Shown here piece by piece: positions 26,601 to 34,744 of a DNA stretch of 64,000 bases. Origin of the DNA: Reinekea blandensis MED297 (GTDB lineage Bacteria; Pseudomonadota; Gammaproteobacteria; Pseudomonadales; Natronospirillaceae). The stretch spans positions 1,004,071 through 1,068,070 of the forward strand of contig NZ_CH724149.1 of NCBI RefSeq assembly GCF_000153185.1. Reading direction: 5' to 3'. The notes under the pieces were generated by a model. It saw only the letters and a list, made by a program, of their open reading frames with translations. It ran no database searches and was not told the origin of the DNA. The number at the start of each line of letters is the position of its first letter. Within the stretch, counting starts at the first letter, position 1. Both the position numbers and the translations under genes were made by a program.

Positions 26601-26840
26601 GTGGACGATTATCTGATCGTGGAAGTGATCATTTCCCACGCGGTTCGCTTGAACTGGATTGAAAACTTTCCTGCTCGGGCTAGCCACTACAACCAGTTTC
26701 GTGGGCAGGCCTGGCAAGCCTTTTATCAGAACCCGCCGCAGCGAGTGGCCAGTCGGATTGGCGAAGCACTGAACTACCTGTTGCAGCAGGGACGTCAGGA
26801 GCAGCTGTCCGATGGTGGGTTGGGCGAGCCGGTTCATTGA
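23607..26840 (+). CDS. Phosphorylase b kinase alpha/beta-subunit homologue (GH15-like domain plus KPBB C-terminal domain)
   Basis: Homologous along most of its 1077 residues to the regulatory alpha/beta subunits of eukaryotic glycogen phosphorylase kinase. Shared blocks include D-A-W-V-R-D-N-V-Y-S (49-58), W-G-H-L-Q-L-D-A-T-S-L-F-L-L (135-148), Y-G-I-W-E-R-G (186-192), F-P-A-F-A-V-E, Y-G-C-A-R-F-L-R-D-G and Y-C-A/H-C-A-G-type segments in the C-terminal half. Residues 30-450 form the glucoamylase-like barrel; Glu190 falls near the GH15 general acid. No kinase domain, calmodulin partner or C-terminal prenylation cysteine is present. It has no signal peptide, so it is cytoplasmic. It sits between glk and malQ, suggesting a role in maltodextrin or glycogen use, as enzyme or regulator. 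Function unproven. Confidence 0.85.
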   Translation: MSRSEIETLTTELDQWYELTEQTILCRQDPVSGLFPASTDVNGHGDYTDAWVRDNVYSIMAVWGLWVGYQKFDHFPSRTQRLADSVHRLMRGLLTAMMRQTHKVERFKYTQNPLDALHAKYDTQSGEVVVDDDKWGHLQLDATSLFLLMLAQMSRSGLSIVSQPDEVSFVQNLVWYIGRGYRTPDYGIWERGNKINNGRVEINASSVGMVKAALQAMQGLNLLPDSEGQIGTIHVMDDEIARCRSTLESLLPRESLSKEVDAACLSIIGFPAFAVEKTEVIEQTRARVLDKLAGPYGCARFLRDGHQTVLEDHDRLHYESHELQNFENIESQWPLFYAFLYLDALFRVDQDEIRHYRALLDGLRVEKDGLMLLPELYFVDAEHIEAEKAAPGSQPRRANNNVPLVWTQSLYTLGCLLDAGVLSPSDIDPINSFARIGKQPVTNIGLTILAEDADVQRALAEQGVESCLSRDIEPIRVFDATELSRVFHAVGQNPKLGLTGRPQRNPRVLATSQLYRLSGETVVFLPQFSNRDRFYLASDNALLCELLQSELAYISRHWQSPKDPVMVLDITHAMLSADDSVRLTQLLSDIQNNRLSGLQSRSVHVLEQLNELAMEQIDDLRDYQLPPHGLVIGGRRRKWLAFDEQVTVSSAESVLSLLQPDWTTEQLVATLAQSANPYQQVDCLARLKERYGLDFETGLAPLVSVRLLSTELYETATEHQLWSVMRHCAGLLDKHWSGLEDSVAEILTRQRIIVVGRAFSDQGMITTPLQNREILQLIRQNTARDPREGILNQEILIMIASLMRGEPELLSGMKSIRPGHLAMLMMGQLAHERSVEPDVAFAELTALCPSDIESRVRRILSDYQSEVDRLFNTESLHAQQSLVTLDASTQESSTLNGAHNWLQWREQQGVMPRLQDDFYEQLWRLLKQCRGVVVGDRFDSRSRIESDHILSAMTAGEPQFALLIERLLNKIESPSYRQMTIEALRAIMALAQANPQLRVDDYLIVEVIISHAVRLNWIENFPARASHYNQFRGQAWQAFYQNPPQRVASRIGEALNYLLQQGRQEQLSDGGLGEPVH

Positions 26841-26926
26841 TCGTTAACTGAGCAGTGTAAGATTTTTTGTCTGGGATTACGAAGGTCTGGGTCTATTCAC
26901 CTGTGCAGTGAGGACCATTGCGCCCA

Positions 26927-26948
26927 GAGGGTGGAACTTTCCACCCTC
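26927..26948. repeat. Perfect 9-bp hairpin between the kinase-like gene and malQ
   Basis: GAGGGTGGA-ACTT-TCCACCCTC. There is no T-run on either side, so this is not a standard terminator. A second hairpin ATGCGT-CTAA-ACGCAT (26980-26995) follows. The 241-bp gap suggests that malQ has its own promoter or a processing site here. Confidence 0.4.
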
Positions 26949-27081
26949 CCTAAAATCCTTCCTGCACCGGCTTTTTCCAATGCGTCTAAACGCATGGGCT
27001 CCACTACACTGTGCGGTAATGTAAAGATTCATAAACTGGTGATCAGGTTTGCGTCTGGTCGAAACGTTAAAGGGGTTCTAA

Positions 27082-29277
27082 ATGGCGAACTATGAGCTGT
27101 CGTCTAAAGTCGCTCATCTGAGGAAGATATCGCGAAGCTTCATCGACTATCTTGGTCGTGAGGCTGAAGTGCCTTTCGAAAACATTGAATTGATCCTCCG
27201 GGCCATGGGATACGATCTGGATAATGACGATCAACTGGGACACGACGCCTGGGCACTGGATACACATCAGTGGCATGTTTTGCTGGAGCCGATTACGGTT
27301 CTGTCGCCATTGCGGGATTACTGGGGCGTTAACCTCTATGTCACCACTGAGGAACTCTGGCAGGCCGGGACCTGGGTCATTACCACCGAAACCGGTGACA
27401 AGATTGAAGGCCAGTTTAATCTGGATTTCTTGACGCAGACCGGTGATTACTGGATGGGTGAAACCCAGCATGTTCGCCGTATTCTGCCGCTGCCTAAAAC
27501 CTTGCCGCTCGGCTATCACCAACTGACCGTCACGGTAGGCGAGCGTCAGATGTCGGCACCGCTGATCTGTACGCCGAAAACCAGTTATCACAACGCACCG
27601 ATGACCCGTGGTGATAAAACCTGGGGAACCGCCATTCAGCTTTATACCTTGCGCTCTGAACGTAACTGGGGCATGGGTGACTTTTCTGATCTGGCACAGT
27701 TGATCCGGGATATGTCGGCGCAAGGTGCCGATGTGATCGGTTTGAACCCGATTCATGCGTTGTATCCAATCAGCCCGGAGCATTGCAGTCCTTACAGTCC
27801 TTCCAACCGCAGTTTTTTGAATGTGCTTTATACGGATGTCGAGGCTGTTCCGGAGTTTCAGGAATCGCCGGCGTTGAAGCGCAAAGTAGGCAGTAAAACG
27901 TTTGCAGCCCGGGTCGAGCAGCTCAGGGCGACCGACGACGTGCATTATCCGGGTGTCAGCGCGCTGAAGTTTGAATGCTTTGAAATGCTGTATTCAGTGT
28001 TCAGAAAGAACCATCTTAATCAGGGCACTGAACGGGATCAGGCGTTTAAAGCCTTTATTGAAGAGCAGGGCGAGCCACTTTACAACCAGGCATTGTTTGA
28101 CGCTTTGCTGGCTCACTTCAAGGCTCAGGATATCAATGCCTGGGGTTGGCCGGTTTGGCCGGAAGCCTATCAGGATCACAAATCTGAAGCCGTGGCGCAG
28201 TTCGCCAGTGACAATCCGGATGCCATCCATTATTGGATGTATCTGCAGTTTATTGCGGACGAACAGTTGCAAAACATTCACCAGCTCTGTCAGGAGCTGG
28301 GCATGAAGATTGGCCTGTATCGCGATCTGGCGGTCGGCGCCGATCGCGGTGGTGCGGAAGTGTGGGGGAATCGCGAGAGTTTCTGTCTCGATGCCGCCGT
28401 TGGTGCACCGCCCGATGCCTTAGGGCCGAATGGCCAGAACTGGGGGCTGCCGCCACTGGACCCGGTGAAGCTCAAGCATGAAGGTTATGAGACCTTTATA
28501 ACCCTCTTGCGCAATAACATGCGAGGCTGCGGTGCCTTACGCATCGACCATGCGCTTGGCTTGCTCCGCTTGTGGTGGTGTCCGCCGGGTAAAAGTGCGG
28601 CTTTCGGCGCTTACGTGTACAACGACCTCTTCGACATGCTGGGTATTTTGAACCTCGAGTCTCAGCGGAATGAATGTATGGTCATTGCCGAAGACCTCGG
28701 AACCGTTCCGGAAGAGGTGACCCGGTATTTCCCGGAAGCCGAGCTGTACTCGAACAAGGTGTTTTATTTTGAAATCGGGGAGCAGGGCTGTACCGAACCT
28801 CAGGATTACGCTGAAAAAGCGCTCGCCATCGTCTGTAACCATGACATGCCGACCGTGGTGGCTTACTGGAACAAGAGTGATCTGGATCTTCGCCGCCAAC
28901 TGAACATGTTTGCCAGCGATGATGATTATTTCAGTGAATGCGCGGCCCGTGAAAAAGCCAAAGGACTGATTCTTGAGGCGCTGAAACGCCATGGCCGTCT
29001 GCCCGTCGGATTATCGACGAATCCGGATGATCTGCAGGAGATGACACAGGGCCTTTGTTTTGCGATTCACGAGCATCTCGCGGCCAGCCGCTCGCAGATT
29101 ATCGCGGTGCAGCTGGAAGATATGATGTTGATTAACAAACCGGTCAATATCCCCGGAACCAGCGATGAGTATCCGAACTGGCGCCGGAAGTTGAACGAAA
29201 GCAGCAAAACGCTGTTCAAGCGCGAGGATATCCAGGCTTTCTGTCAAAGCATCAATCGCGTGCGCCAGTCGGTGTGA
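27082..29277 (+). CDS. malQ: 4-alpha-glucanotransferase (amylomaltase)
   Basis: MalQ disproportionates maltodextrins, releasing glucose and longer chains for phosphorylase. The 731-residue protein is a GH77 enzyme with an N-terminal extension of about 150 residues of the type seen in enteric MalQ. The GH77 signatures W-G-M-G-D-F-S-D-L, G-L-N-P-I-H-A-L, L-R-I-D-H-A-L-G (nucleophile Asp) and I-A-E-D-L-G-T-V-P (acid/base Glu) are visible. AAGGGG precedes the ATG. Glucose released here is the substrate of glk at the start of the row. Confidence 0.96.
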   Translation: MANYELSSKVAHLRKISRSFIDYLGREAEVPFENIELILRAMGYDLDNDDQLGHDAWALDTHQWHVLLEPITVLSPLRDYWGVNLYVTTEELWQAGTWVITTETGDKIEGQFNLDFLTQTGDYWMGETQHVRRILPLPKTLPLGYHQLTVTVGERQMSAPLICTPKTSYHNAPMTRGDKTWGTAIQLYTLRSERNWGMGDFSDLAQLIRDMSAQGADVIGLNPIHALYPISPEHCSPYSPSNRSFLNVLYTDVEAVPEFQESPALKRKVGSKTFAARVEQLRATDDVHYPGVSALKFECFEMLYSVFRKNHLNQGTERDQAFKAFIEEQGEPLYNQALFDALLAHFKAQDINAWGWPVWPEAYQDHKSEAVAQFASDNPDAIHYWMYLQFIADEQLQNIHQLCQELGMKIGLYRDLAVGADRGGAEVWGNRESFCLDAAVGAPPDALGPNGQNWGLPPLDPVKLKHEGYETFITLLRNNMRGCGALRIDHALGLLRLWWCPPGKSAAFGAYVYNDLFDMLGILNLESQRNECMVIAEDLGTVPEEVTRYFPEAELYSNKVFYFEIGEQGCTEPQDYAEKALAIVCNHDMPTVVAYWNKSDLDLRRQLNMFASDDDYFSECAAREKAKGLILEALKRHGRLPVGLSTNPDDLQEMTQGLCFAIHEHLAASRSQIIAVQLEDMMLINKPVNIPGTSDEYPNWRRKLNESSKTLFKREDIQAFCQSINRVRQSV

Positions 29278-29387
29278 AAACCGACGGGTTGAACCGTTGA
29301 ATGCAAATATGGAAAAGTCCGGCGTTTAGCCGGATTTTCACTTATACGGCCTGATGTATGTCATCTGAACCGAATTTTCACTGGACA

Positions 29388-29412
29388 TTGGTTGCATAAT
29401 TACGCGTATAAT
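29388..29412 (+). promoter_or_regulatory. Candidate promoter of the sugar ABC ATPase gene
   Basis: A perfect TATAAT at 29407-29412 is preceded by TGGACA with a long 19-bp spacer. The HexR-like box begins about 25 bp beyond the expected transcription start, a position suited to repression. Confidence 0.5.
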
Positions 29413-29443
29413 GCAGGTGATCGACTGATTTCCAGAGTAGAGC

Positions 29444-29458
29444 TGTAATAAAACTACA
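29444..29458. promoter_or_regulatory. HexR-like box upstream of the sugar ABC ATPase gene
   Basis: TGTAATAAAACTACA matches TGTAATnnnATTACA with a single change in the second arm. It is the best HexR-like site in the window and is placed just downstream of the TATAAT promoter. Confidence 0.65.
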
Positions 29459-29470
29459 ACTGCAGCAGGA

Positions 29471-29502
29471 CAGATGAAAAGACCCTGAAAGGGCGACATC
29501 TG
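29471..29502 (+). other. Nested stem-loop in the leader of the ABC ATPase mRNA
   Basis: CAGATG (29471-29476) pairs with CATCTG (29497-29502) and encloses a second stem CCCT-GAA-AGGG (29483-29493). The predicted leader is about 145 nt and ends with a 9-codon frame (29543-29572) that overlaps the ATPase start. It does not match a riboswitch class I know. Confidence 0.4.
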
Positions 29503-29564
29503 AAGGTCCCGTGACTGAGGTTTCGGGGTTTAAGTTACGATTATGACTAAACGAGTGGAAGCGA

Positions 29565-30659
29565 ATGGCTAGTATTAAGTTCGATAAAGTTATTAAAAGC
29601 TATGGTGATGTGAATATCATCAAAGGTCTTGACCTGGATATCCAGGACAAGGAATTCATGGTTCTGGTTGGCCCATCAGGCTGTGGTAAATCCACCACGC
29701 TGCGCATGATTGCCGGCCTCGAAGAAATTACCGACGGTAAACTCTATATCGGCGATCGCGTGGTTAACACCGTTCACCCGAAAGACCGCGATGTGGCCAT
29801 GGTGTTCCAGAGTTATGCTCTGTATCCGCACATGACGGTTTATGAAAACATCGCTTTCGGCCTGCGCCTGCGCAAGATGGCCAAAGACGAGATTGATCGT
29901 TTGGTAACGGAAGCTGCTGAGACTCTGGGTCTGGCTCATCTGTTGGATCGTAAGCCGAAAGCACTGTCCGGTGGTCAGCGTCAGCGTGTAGCCCTGGGTC
30001 GAGCCATTGTACGTAAGCCTTCGGTCTTCCTGTTTGACGAACCGTTGTCAAACCTTGATGCCGAGTTGCGTGTTCAAATGCGTGCGGAAATTGCAAACCT
30101 GCAGAAACGTCTGGGAATTACCTCCGTTTACGTGACGCACGACCAGGTCGAAGCGATGACCATGGGTGACCGGATTGCTGTATTGCATGACGGTGAGCTG
30201 CGTCAGGTCGGTTCTCCTCTGGATCTGTATGACTCGCCAGCCAACGTTTTTGTGGCTCAGTTCATCGGTACGCCGAACATGAACGTGGTGAAAATGACGA
30301 TCTCTGACGATGGTCAGCAGCTGGTACACCCGGATATCACCATTGCGACTCCAGCTCAGTGGAAAGAAGGCATCGATGCGCGTAAGGGCAAAGAAGTCTT
30401 TGTTGGTTTCCGTCCAGAACATGTCCGCGAAGCGGAAGAGCATGAATGGACAAATACCGCTGATATTTCTGGTGTTGTTAAGATTGTTGAAACACTGGGT
30501 CACGAAGTGGTTGTGCACATGGCTCTGGATCATGAGCAGAAAGAGTTCATCGCGAAGATGGACGTGCATAAGACGCCTCAGATTGGCAGCACCATTAATC
30601 TGCACATCAATACCGACAAGTTGCACATCTTTGACGGTGAAACTCAGGAACGTCTGTAA
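29565..30659 (+). CDS. ugpC: Sugar ABC transporter ATPase (UgpC/MalK/MsmX type), orphan
   Basis: A CUT1-type ABC ATPase that powers uptake of oligosaccharides or glycerol-3-phosphate. The 364 residues show Walker A G-P-S-G-C-G-K-S-T-T (37-46), the Q-loop, signature L-S-G-G-Q-R-Q-R, Walker B V-F-L-F-D-E-P-L-S-N-L-D, and a C-terminal TOBE/regulatory domain. No permease or binding-protein gene is adjacent, so it may serve several importers, as MsmX does in Bacillus. GGAAG precedes the ATG. The upstream HexR-like box and following terminator make it a separate transcription unit. Confidence 0.9.
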   Translation: MASIKFDKVIKSYGDVNIIKGLDLDIQDKEFMVLVGPSGCGKSTTLRMIAGLEEITDGKLYIGDRVVNTVHPKDRDVAMVFQSYALYPHMTVYENIAFGLRLRKMAKDEIDRLVTEAAETLGLAHLLDRKPKALSGGQRQRVALGRAIVRKPSVFLFDEPLSNLDAELRVQMRAEIANLQKRLGITSVYVTHDQVEAMTMGDRIAVLHDGELRQVGSPLDLYDSPANVFVAQFIGTPNMNVVKMTISDDGQQLVHPDITIATPAQWKEGIDARKGKEVFVGFRPEHVREAEEHEWTNTADISGVVKIVETLGHEVVVHMALDHEQKEFIAKMDVHKTPQIGSTINLHINTDKLHIFDGETQERL

Positions 30660-30677
30660 ACTTAGGGCGTTACCGTT

Positions 30678-30704
30678 AAAAGCCGGCTTTATGCCGGCTT
30701 TTTT
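30678..30704 (+). terminator. Rho-independent terminator of the ABC ATPase gene
   Basis: AAAGCCGGC (30679-30687) and GCCGGCTTT (30693-30701) form a perfect stem, followed by further T residues. It lies 19 bp after the stop codon. Confidence 0.9.
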
Positions 30705-30805
30705 GTGCGCGCGATCAGCTCGAGTGGTAAAAAACTGAGAAATACCCATCGGTATTTATGGTTGCCGCCGTTACACTAGTCGGATTGTAAATTAATGAGT
30801 CAGCT

Positions 30806-32035
30806 ATGAAATTTCAGATTGCTTCTCCGAGTCACTATTTCACCGATTTGCGTCTTCCCTGGTCGCGTCATTTAAATGAATGGCCGGAAGAATACTTTGT
30901 CGAAGTAGCCCGCGGTATTCACCGCAATGTGGTTAAGTTTATTTCGCACAGAGATCAGGTGTATGCGTTAAAAGAGCTGGCGACACCGATTGCTCAAAAA
31001 GAGTATCGCGTGTTACGAGAGTTGGAAGAGCTCGGATTGCCGGTGGTGGAACCGGTTGGGTTGGTGACTCATCGGGATGAAAACGTCGGTGCGGCGCAAA
31101 AAGACCGGAACGATGACGCGATGAGCATGGAAAACCGCGGCTTATTGATAACGAACTACATGGTCGGTGCGCTGCCATATCGGATCATTATCCAGCAGGG
31201 ATTTCCAAAGAGCAGATGTACCAGATGCTGGATGCCTTGGCTGAGCTGTTAGTGCGCTTCACTTATCCGGTTTTACTGGGGGGACTGTTCCTTTTCCAAC
31301 GCCTTGTTCCGCCGTGATGCCGGACTGATGGCCGCTTACCTGGTGGATGCCGAAACCGGTGAGTTATTGGACGATTTGACGGATCACCGCCGAGAGTTTG
31401 ATCTGGAACTGGCGCACACCAATATCGCCGGGGATTTGATGGACCTTGATGCCTCTGTGGGATTGCCAGGACAACTGGATCCTATTGATCTGGCAGATTC
31501 ATTGTTAGTTCGATATGAAAATCTCTGGGCAGAACTGACCCGTTCGGATGTGTTTGATCCTGAAGATCAGTATCTGATCGAAAAACGCATCGGTCGATTG
31601 AATGAACTGGGATTTGACGTTGAAGAAATGGAAATTACCACCGTTGATAATGGTAAGCAGGTTAAGATGGTGCCGCGGGTGGTGGAACATTGGCATCACA
31701 AACGTCGTTTGGCTTCTTTGACAGGGCTGCAGGTTCAGGAAAACCAGGCGCGTCGTCTGTTAAACAGCCTTAACCGCTATCGCATTATCCTTTCTGAACA
31801 AGAAGGACGTGATGTGCCACTGCCAGTCGCCGCCTACCGATGGATTTCAGAGGTGTTTAACCCGTCAGTACAGATTATCCCTCATGATTTGAAGGGTGGG
31901 CTGGACGACGCCGAACTCTTCCACGAGATTCTTGAGCATCGATGGTATCTCAGTGAAGAACGCCACCAGGATGTGGGGATGCCCTATGCCGCCCAGTCCT
32001 ATGTCGATAATGTCCTGCGTCAACGTCATCACTGA
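30806..32035 (+). pseudogene. DUF4032 protein (lipopolysaccharide-kinase-like), frame broken by three apparent 1-base deletions
   Basis: Two open stretches in the same frame (30806-31252 and 31304-32035) together give a DUF4032 protein, a kinase-like family of unknown role. Between them the expected protein can be read only by adding one base at each of three points. These are in the GGG near 31200 (restores G-I-S-K-E-Q-M-Y-Q), at C/TT near 31257 (restores L-V-R-L-H-L), and in the TTTT run near 31274 (restores G-F-Y-W-G-D-C-S). Each gap sits in or next to a short homopolymer and the three sum to one codon. Either the gene is newly dead or the read has clustered errors. The C-terminal DUF4032 part is intact. 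Confidence 0.8.
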
Positions 32036-32043
32036 CCTGAACA

Positions 32044-32931
32044 TCAGGCTGGAAATGGCAGGTCTGCCAGCGATGCATTCAAGGTTGGGTATTGGAACTC
32101 ATACCCGAGTTTGAGCAAATGGCTGGGCGCGGCCTTTTGGCCATCGATCAGCAGCGTTTTCATTTCACCCAAGGGGTAGAACACAAAACGCGGTAAGGGA
32201 ATGGGGATGGCAACCGGACGATTTGCCACTAACGTCTTACTAAAGCCAGCCTGTCGCTCCGGTTCCGGAGCCGTCAGATTGAAGGTGCCGCGGGCGTGTT
32301 TTTCAATGATGAACTCAAGGGCACAGAGCCAATCCCGGTAATCAATCCAGGACAGCCATTGTTGTCCGTCGCCAAAGACCATACGCATCCCGCATCGGGT
32401 TGGCAGTCGAAAGGGTTCCAGAAACCCTCCGGTTTTGGATAAGACTAGACCGGTACGGACGATGGTGACGATAGCCCCCAGCTTTTCAGCGGTCTTAGCT
32501 GCCTGTTCCCAATCGGCGCACAGTCGGGCGCTGAAATCGTCACCGGCAGGTTGATCCTCGTGGCAGTCTTCTTCGGTAGCGCCATAATAACCAATGGCTG
32601 ATCCTGAAATGAAATGGTCGCAAGTAATGCCTTGTTGGTGTAACGCGCCAATCAGATGCTCGGTCAACCCGATTCTTGATTCACGCAGGCGGGATTTGTA
32701 ACCCCGGGTCCATGGTCGCCCCATGATGGGCAGGCCGGCCAGGTTCACGACCAGGTGCAAATGCTGGCTGATGTCAGCCACTTCAGCAGGGTCGTTGATC
32801 ACGACATCGGTGTCGGGTCTGTGCTGATGCGCCAGTCCAATGACTGTGTAACCCCGGTTTTTCAGTACCGGGATGAGTTGCGTGCCCAACAGCCCTGACG
32901 CGCCGGTGACCAGTGCATAACGTTTTGACAT
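32044..32931 (-). CDS. TIGR01777 family NAD-dependent epimerase-like protein (YfcH)
   Basis: An extended short-chain dehydrogenase-like protein of 295 residues with the dinucleotide motif G-A-S-G-L-L-G-T-Q-L (10-19). The catalytic-type S-A-x-G-Y-Y-G (S-G-S-A-I-G-Y-Y-G) and the C-terminal DUF1731 segment L-x-x-G-Y-x-F-x-Y-P complete the family pattern. Substrate is unknown; the E. coli homologue is YfcH. Convergent with the broken DUF4032 gene, with only 8 bp between stops. Confidence 0.9.
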   Translation of the reverse strand: MSKRYALVTGASGLLGTQLIPVLKNRGYTVIGLAHQHRPDTDVVINDPAEVADISQHLHLVVNLAGLPIMGRPWTRGYKSRLRESRIGLTEHLIGALHQQGITCDHFISGSAIGYYGATEEDCHEDQPAGDDFSARLCADWEQAAKTAEKLGAIVTIVRTGLVLSKTGGFLEPFRLPTRCGMRMVFGDGQQWLSWIDYRDWLCALEFIIEKHARGTFNLTAPEPERQAGFSKTLVANRPVAIPIPLPRFVFYPLGEMKTLLIDGQKAAPSHLLKLGYEFQYPTLNASLADLPFPA

Positions 32932-33003
32932 TGAAATTCTCCTGTTTGCACATACCTATACGGGCCTGACGGCAAATTATCTCAATAGTAAGGCTATATC
33001 GAT

Positions 33004-33927
33004 ATGGCGAATGCCCTGGAAATATCCAATCTGGTGAAAGTCTATGACAACGGTTTTAAAGCACTCAATGGTATCGATCTAACCGTCCCCCAAGGGGACT
33101 TTTTCGCGTTGCTTGGCCCTAATGGCGCAGGCAAGTCGACGTCACTGGGGATTGTATCGTCATTGGTGAACAAAACCTCAGGAACCGTCAAAGTTAACGG
33201 GTTCGATCTGGATTCCCAGCGGGAGCAGGTGAAACGCTCGCTGGGTGTCGTGCCTCAGGAGTTTAACTTTAATGCTTTTGAGAAAGTGCTGGACATCGTT
33301 GTTCAACAAGCCGGGTATTATGGATTACCTCGTAAGCTGGCACTGACTCGCGCAGAGACCTATCTGAAGCAGCTCGATCTGTGGGAGAAGCGGGACACGG
33401 CAGCGCGCATGCTGTCCGGTGGGATGAAACGACGCTTGATGATTGCCCGAGCGTTGGTTCATGAGCCGAAGATACTGATTCTCGATGAGCCTACAGCCGG
33501 GGTCGATATCGAAATCCGCCGCTCTATGTGGCGCTTTCTGAATGAACTGAACCGGCAGGGCACGACGATCATTCTGACGACGCACTATCTGGAAGAGGCC
33601 GAAACCCTGTGTCCGAATCTGGCCATCATCGGTAAAGGCAATATTATTGCTCAGGGGCCGACCAAGGCCTTGTTAAAAGACAAAGACCGATCGACGTTTG
33701 TCGCGGATTTCACGGCATCGATTACTGAGCTGCCACCGACGCTGGTATCGGACTATGGCGCGACCCTGGTCGAAGGCGGCAGTATTGAGTTTCATACCCG
33801 TCAGGGACAAACCTTAAACGAAGTTTTCGCCTGCTTTAACGAGCATGACCTGGAAGCGATCAGCATCCGGCCTAAAACCAATCGGCTGGAAGAACTGTTT
33901 GTTGACCTGACAACCGAATCTGAATAA
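33004..33927 (+). CDS. ABC-2 type exporter, ATP-binding subunit (YadG-like)
   Basis: 307 residues with Walker [10 protein letters not shown] (about 38-46), signature L-S-G-G-M-K-R-R and Walker [13 protein letters not shown]. The length and the L-S-G-G-M form fit the YadG/NodI/CcmA-like export branch. The permease gene follows after 12 bp and the pair resembles E. coli yadGH. The exported compound is unknown. Confidence 0.92.
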   Translation: MANALEISNLVKVYDNGFKALNGIDLTVPQGDFFALLGPNGAGKSTSLGIVSSLVNKTSGTVKVNGFDLDSQREQVKRSLGVVPQEFNFNAFEKVLDIVVQQAGYYGLPRKLALTRAETYLKQLDLWEKRDTAARMLSGGMKRRLMIARALVHEPKILILDEPTAGVDIEIRRSMWRFLNELNRQGTTIILTTHYLEEAETLCPNLAIIGKGNIIAQGPTKALLKDKDRSTFVADFTASITELPPTLVSDYGATLVEGGSIEFHTRQGQTLNEVFACFNEHDLEAISIRPKTNRLEELFVDLTTESE

Positions 33928-33939
33928 CGCGAGGTATCT

Positions 33940-34710
33940 ATGACGCATCCATATTGGGTCGCTTTTACATCGATTGTCTATAAAGAAGTACGCCGATTTC
34001 TGCGCATCTGGCCTCAGACGTTGCTGCCGCCCGCCATTACCATGGTGTTGTATTTTGTCATTTTCGGAAACCTGATTGGTCGCCGTATCGGAGACATGGG
34101 CGGTTTCGACTACATGCAGTTCATTGTCCCGGGTTTGATCATGATGACGGTCATCACCAACAGTTACGGCAATGTCAGTTCCAGTTTTTTTTCCAACAAG
34201 TTTCAAAAGTCGATTGAAGAACTGTTGGTCTCGCCGGTACCAAACTGGATTATCTTGTCGGGCTTTGTCGTCGGCGGTGTCGCCCGAGGGTTGGCCTGCG
34301 GACTGATTGTTATGCTGTTAAGCCTGTGGTTTACGCATTTACCGATTTCGAACCTGGCCATCACCGTCTCGGTGATTCTGATGACCGCGGTCGTGTTTTC
34401 CATCGCCGGTTTGATCAACGCCATCTTTGCGACTAAGTTTGATGATGTCACCATTGTGCCTACTTTCATTCTTACGCCGCTGACCTACTTGGGAGGTGTG
34501 TTTTACTCGGTCAGTCTGTTGCCCGACGTTTGGCAGTGGATCAGCAAACTGAACCCGATTTTGTATATGGTGAACACCTTCCGTTACGGCATTATCGGGG
34601 TATCGGACATTCCCATCGGCTTTGCTTATTTTATGCTGTTTGTGTTTGTCGTGGTGTTAGGTGGCTGGGCGATGTACCTGCTGAATACAGGTCGAGGTCT
34701 GCGTAGCTGA
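33940..34710 (+). CDS. ABC-2 type exporter, permease subunit (YadH-like)
   Basis: 256 residues with six predicted membrane segments. The ABC-2 family pattern is visible in P-G-L-I-M-M-T-V-I-T-N-S-Y, S-I-E-E-L-L-V-S-P-V and the final L-N-P-I-L-Y-M-V-N-T-F-R-Y-G. It pairs with the preceding ATPase. GAGG lies upstream of the ATG. Confidence 0.92.
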   Translation: MTHPYWVAFTSIVYKEVRRFLRIWPQTLLPPAITMVLYFVIFGNLIGRRIGDMGGFDYMQFIVPGLIMMTVITNSYGNVSSSFFSNKFQKSIEELLVSPVPNWIILSGFVVGGVARGLACGLIVMLLSLWFTHLPISNLAITVSVILMTAVVFSIAGLINAIFATKFDDVTIVPTFILTPLTYLGGVFYSVSLLPDVWQWISKLNPILYMVNTFRYGIIGVSDIPIGFAYFMLFVFVVVLGGWAMYLLNTGRGLRS

Positions 34711-34744
34711 TCTGTGGCTGATAATTAACGATTTCGGAGTATAT

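Noticed and set aside
26927-26948. Terminator between the phosphorylase-kinase-like gene and malQ
   Set aside because: The stem is strong but there is no T-run on either strand, so it is listed only as a hairpin.
31195-31280. Programmed frameshifting in the DUF4032 gene
   Set aside because: Three separate corrections of the same sign are needed and no slippery heptamer with a downstream structure is seen. Sequence error or gene decay is simpler.
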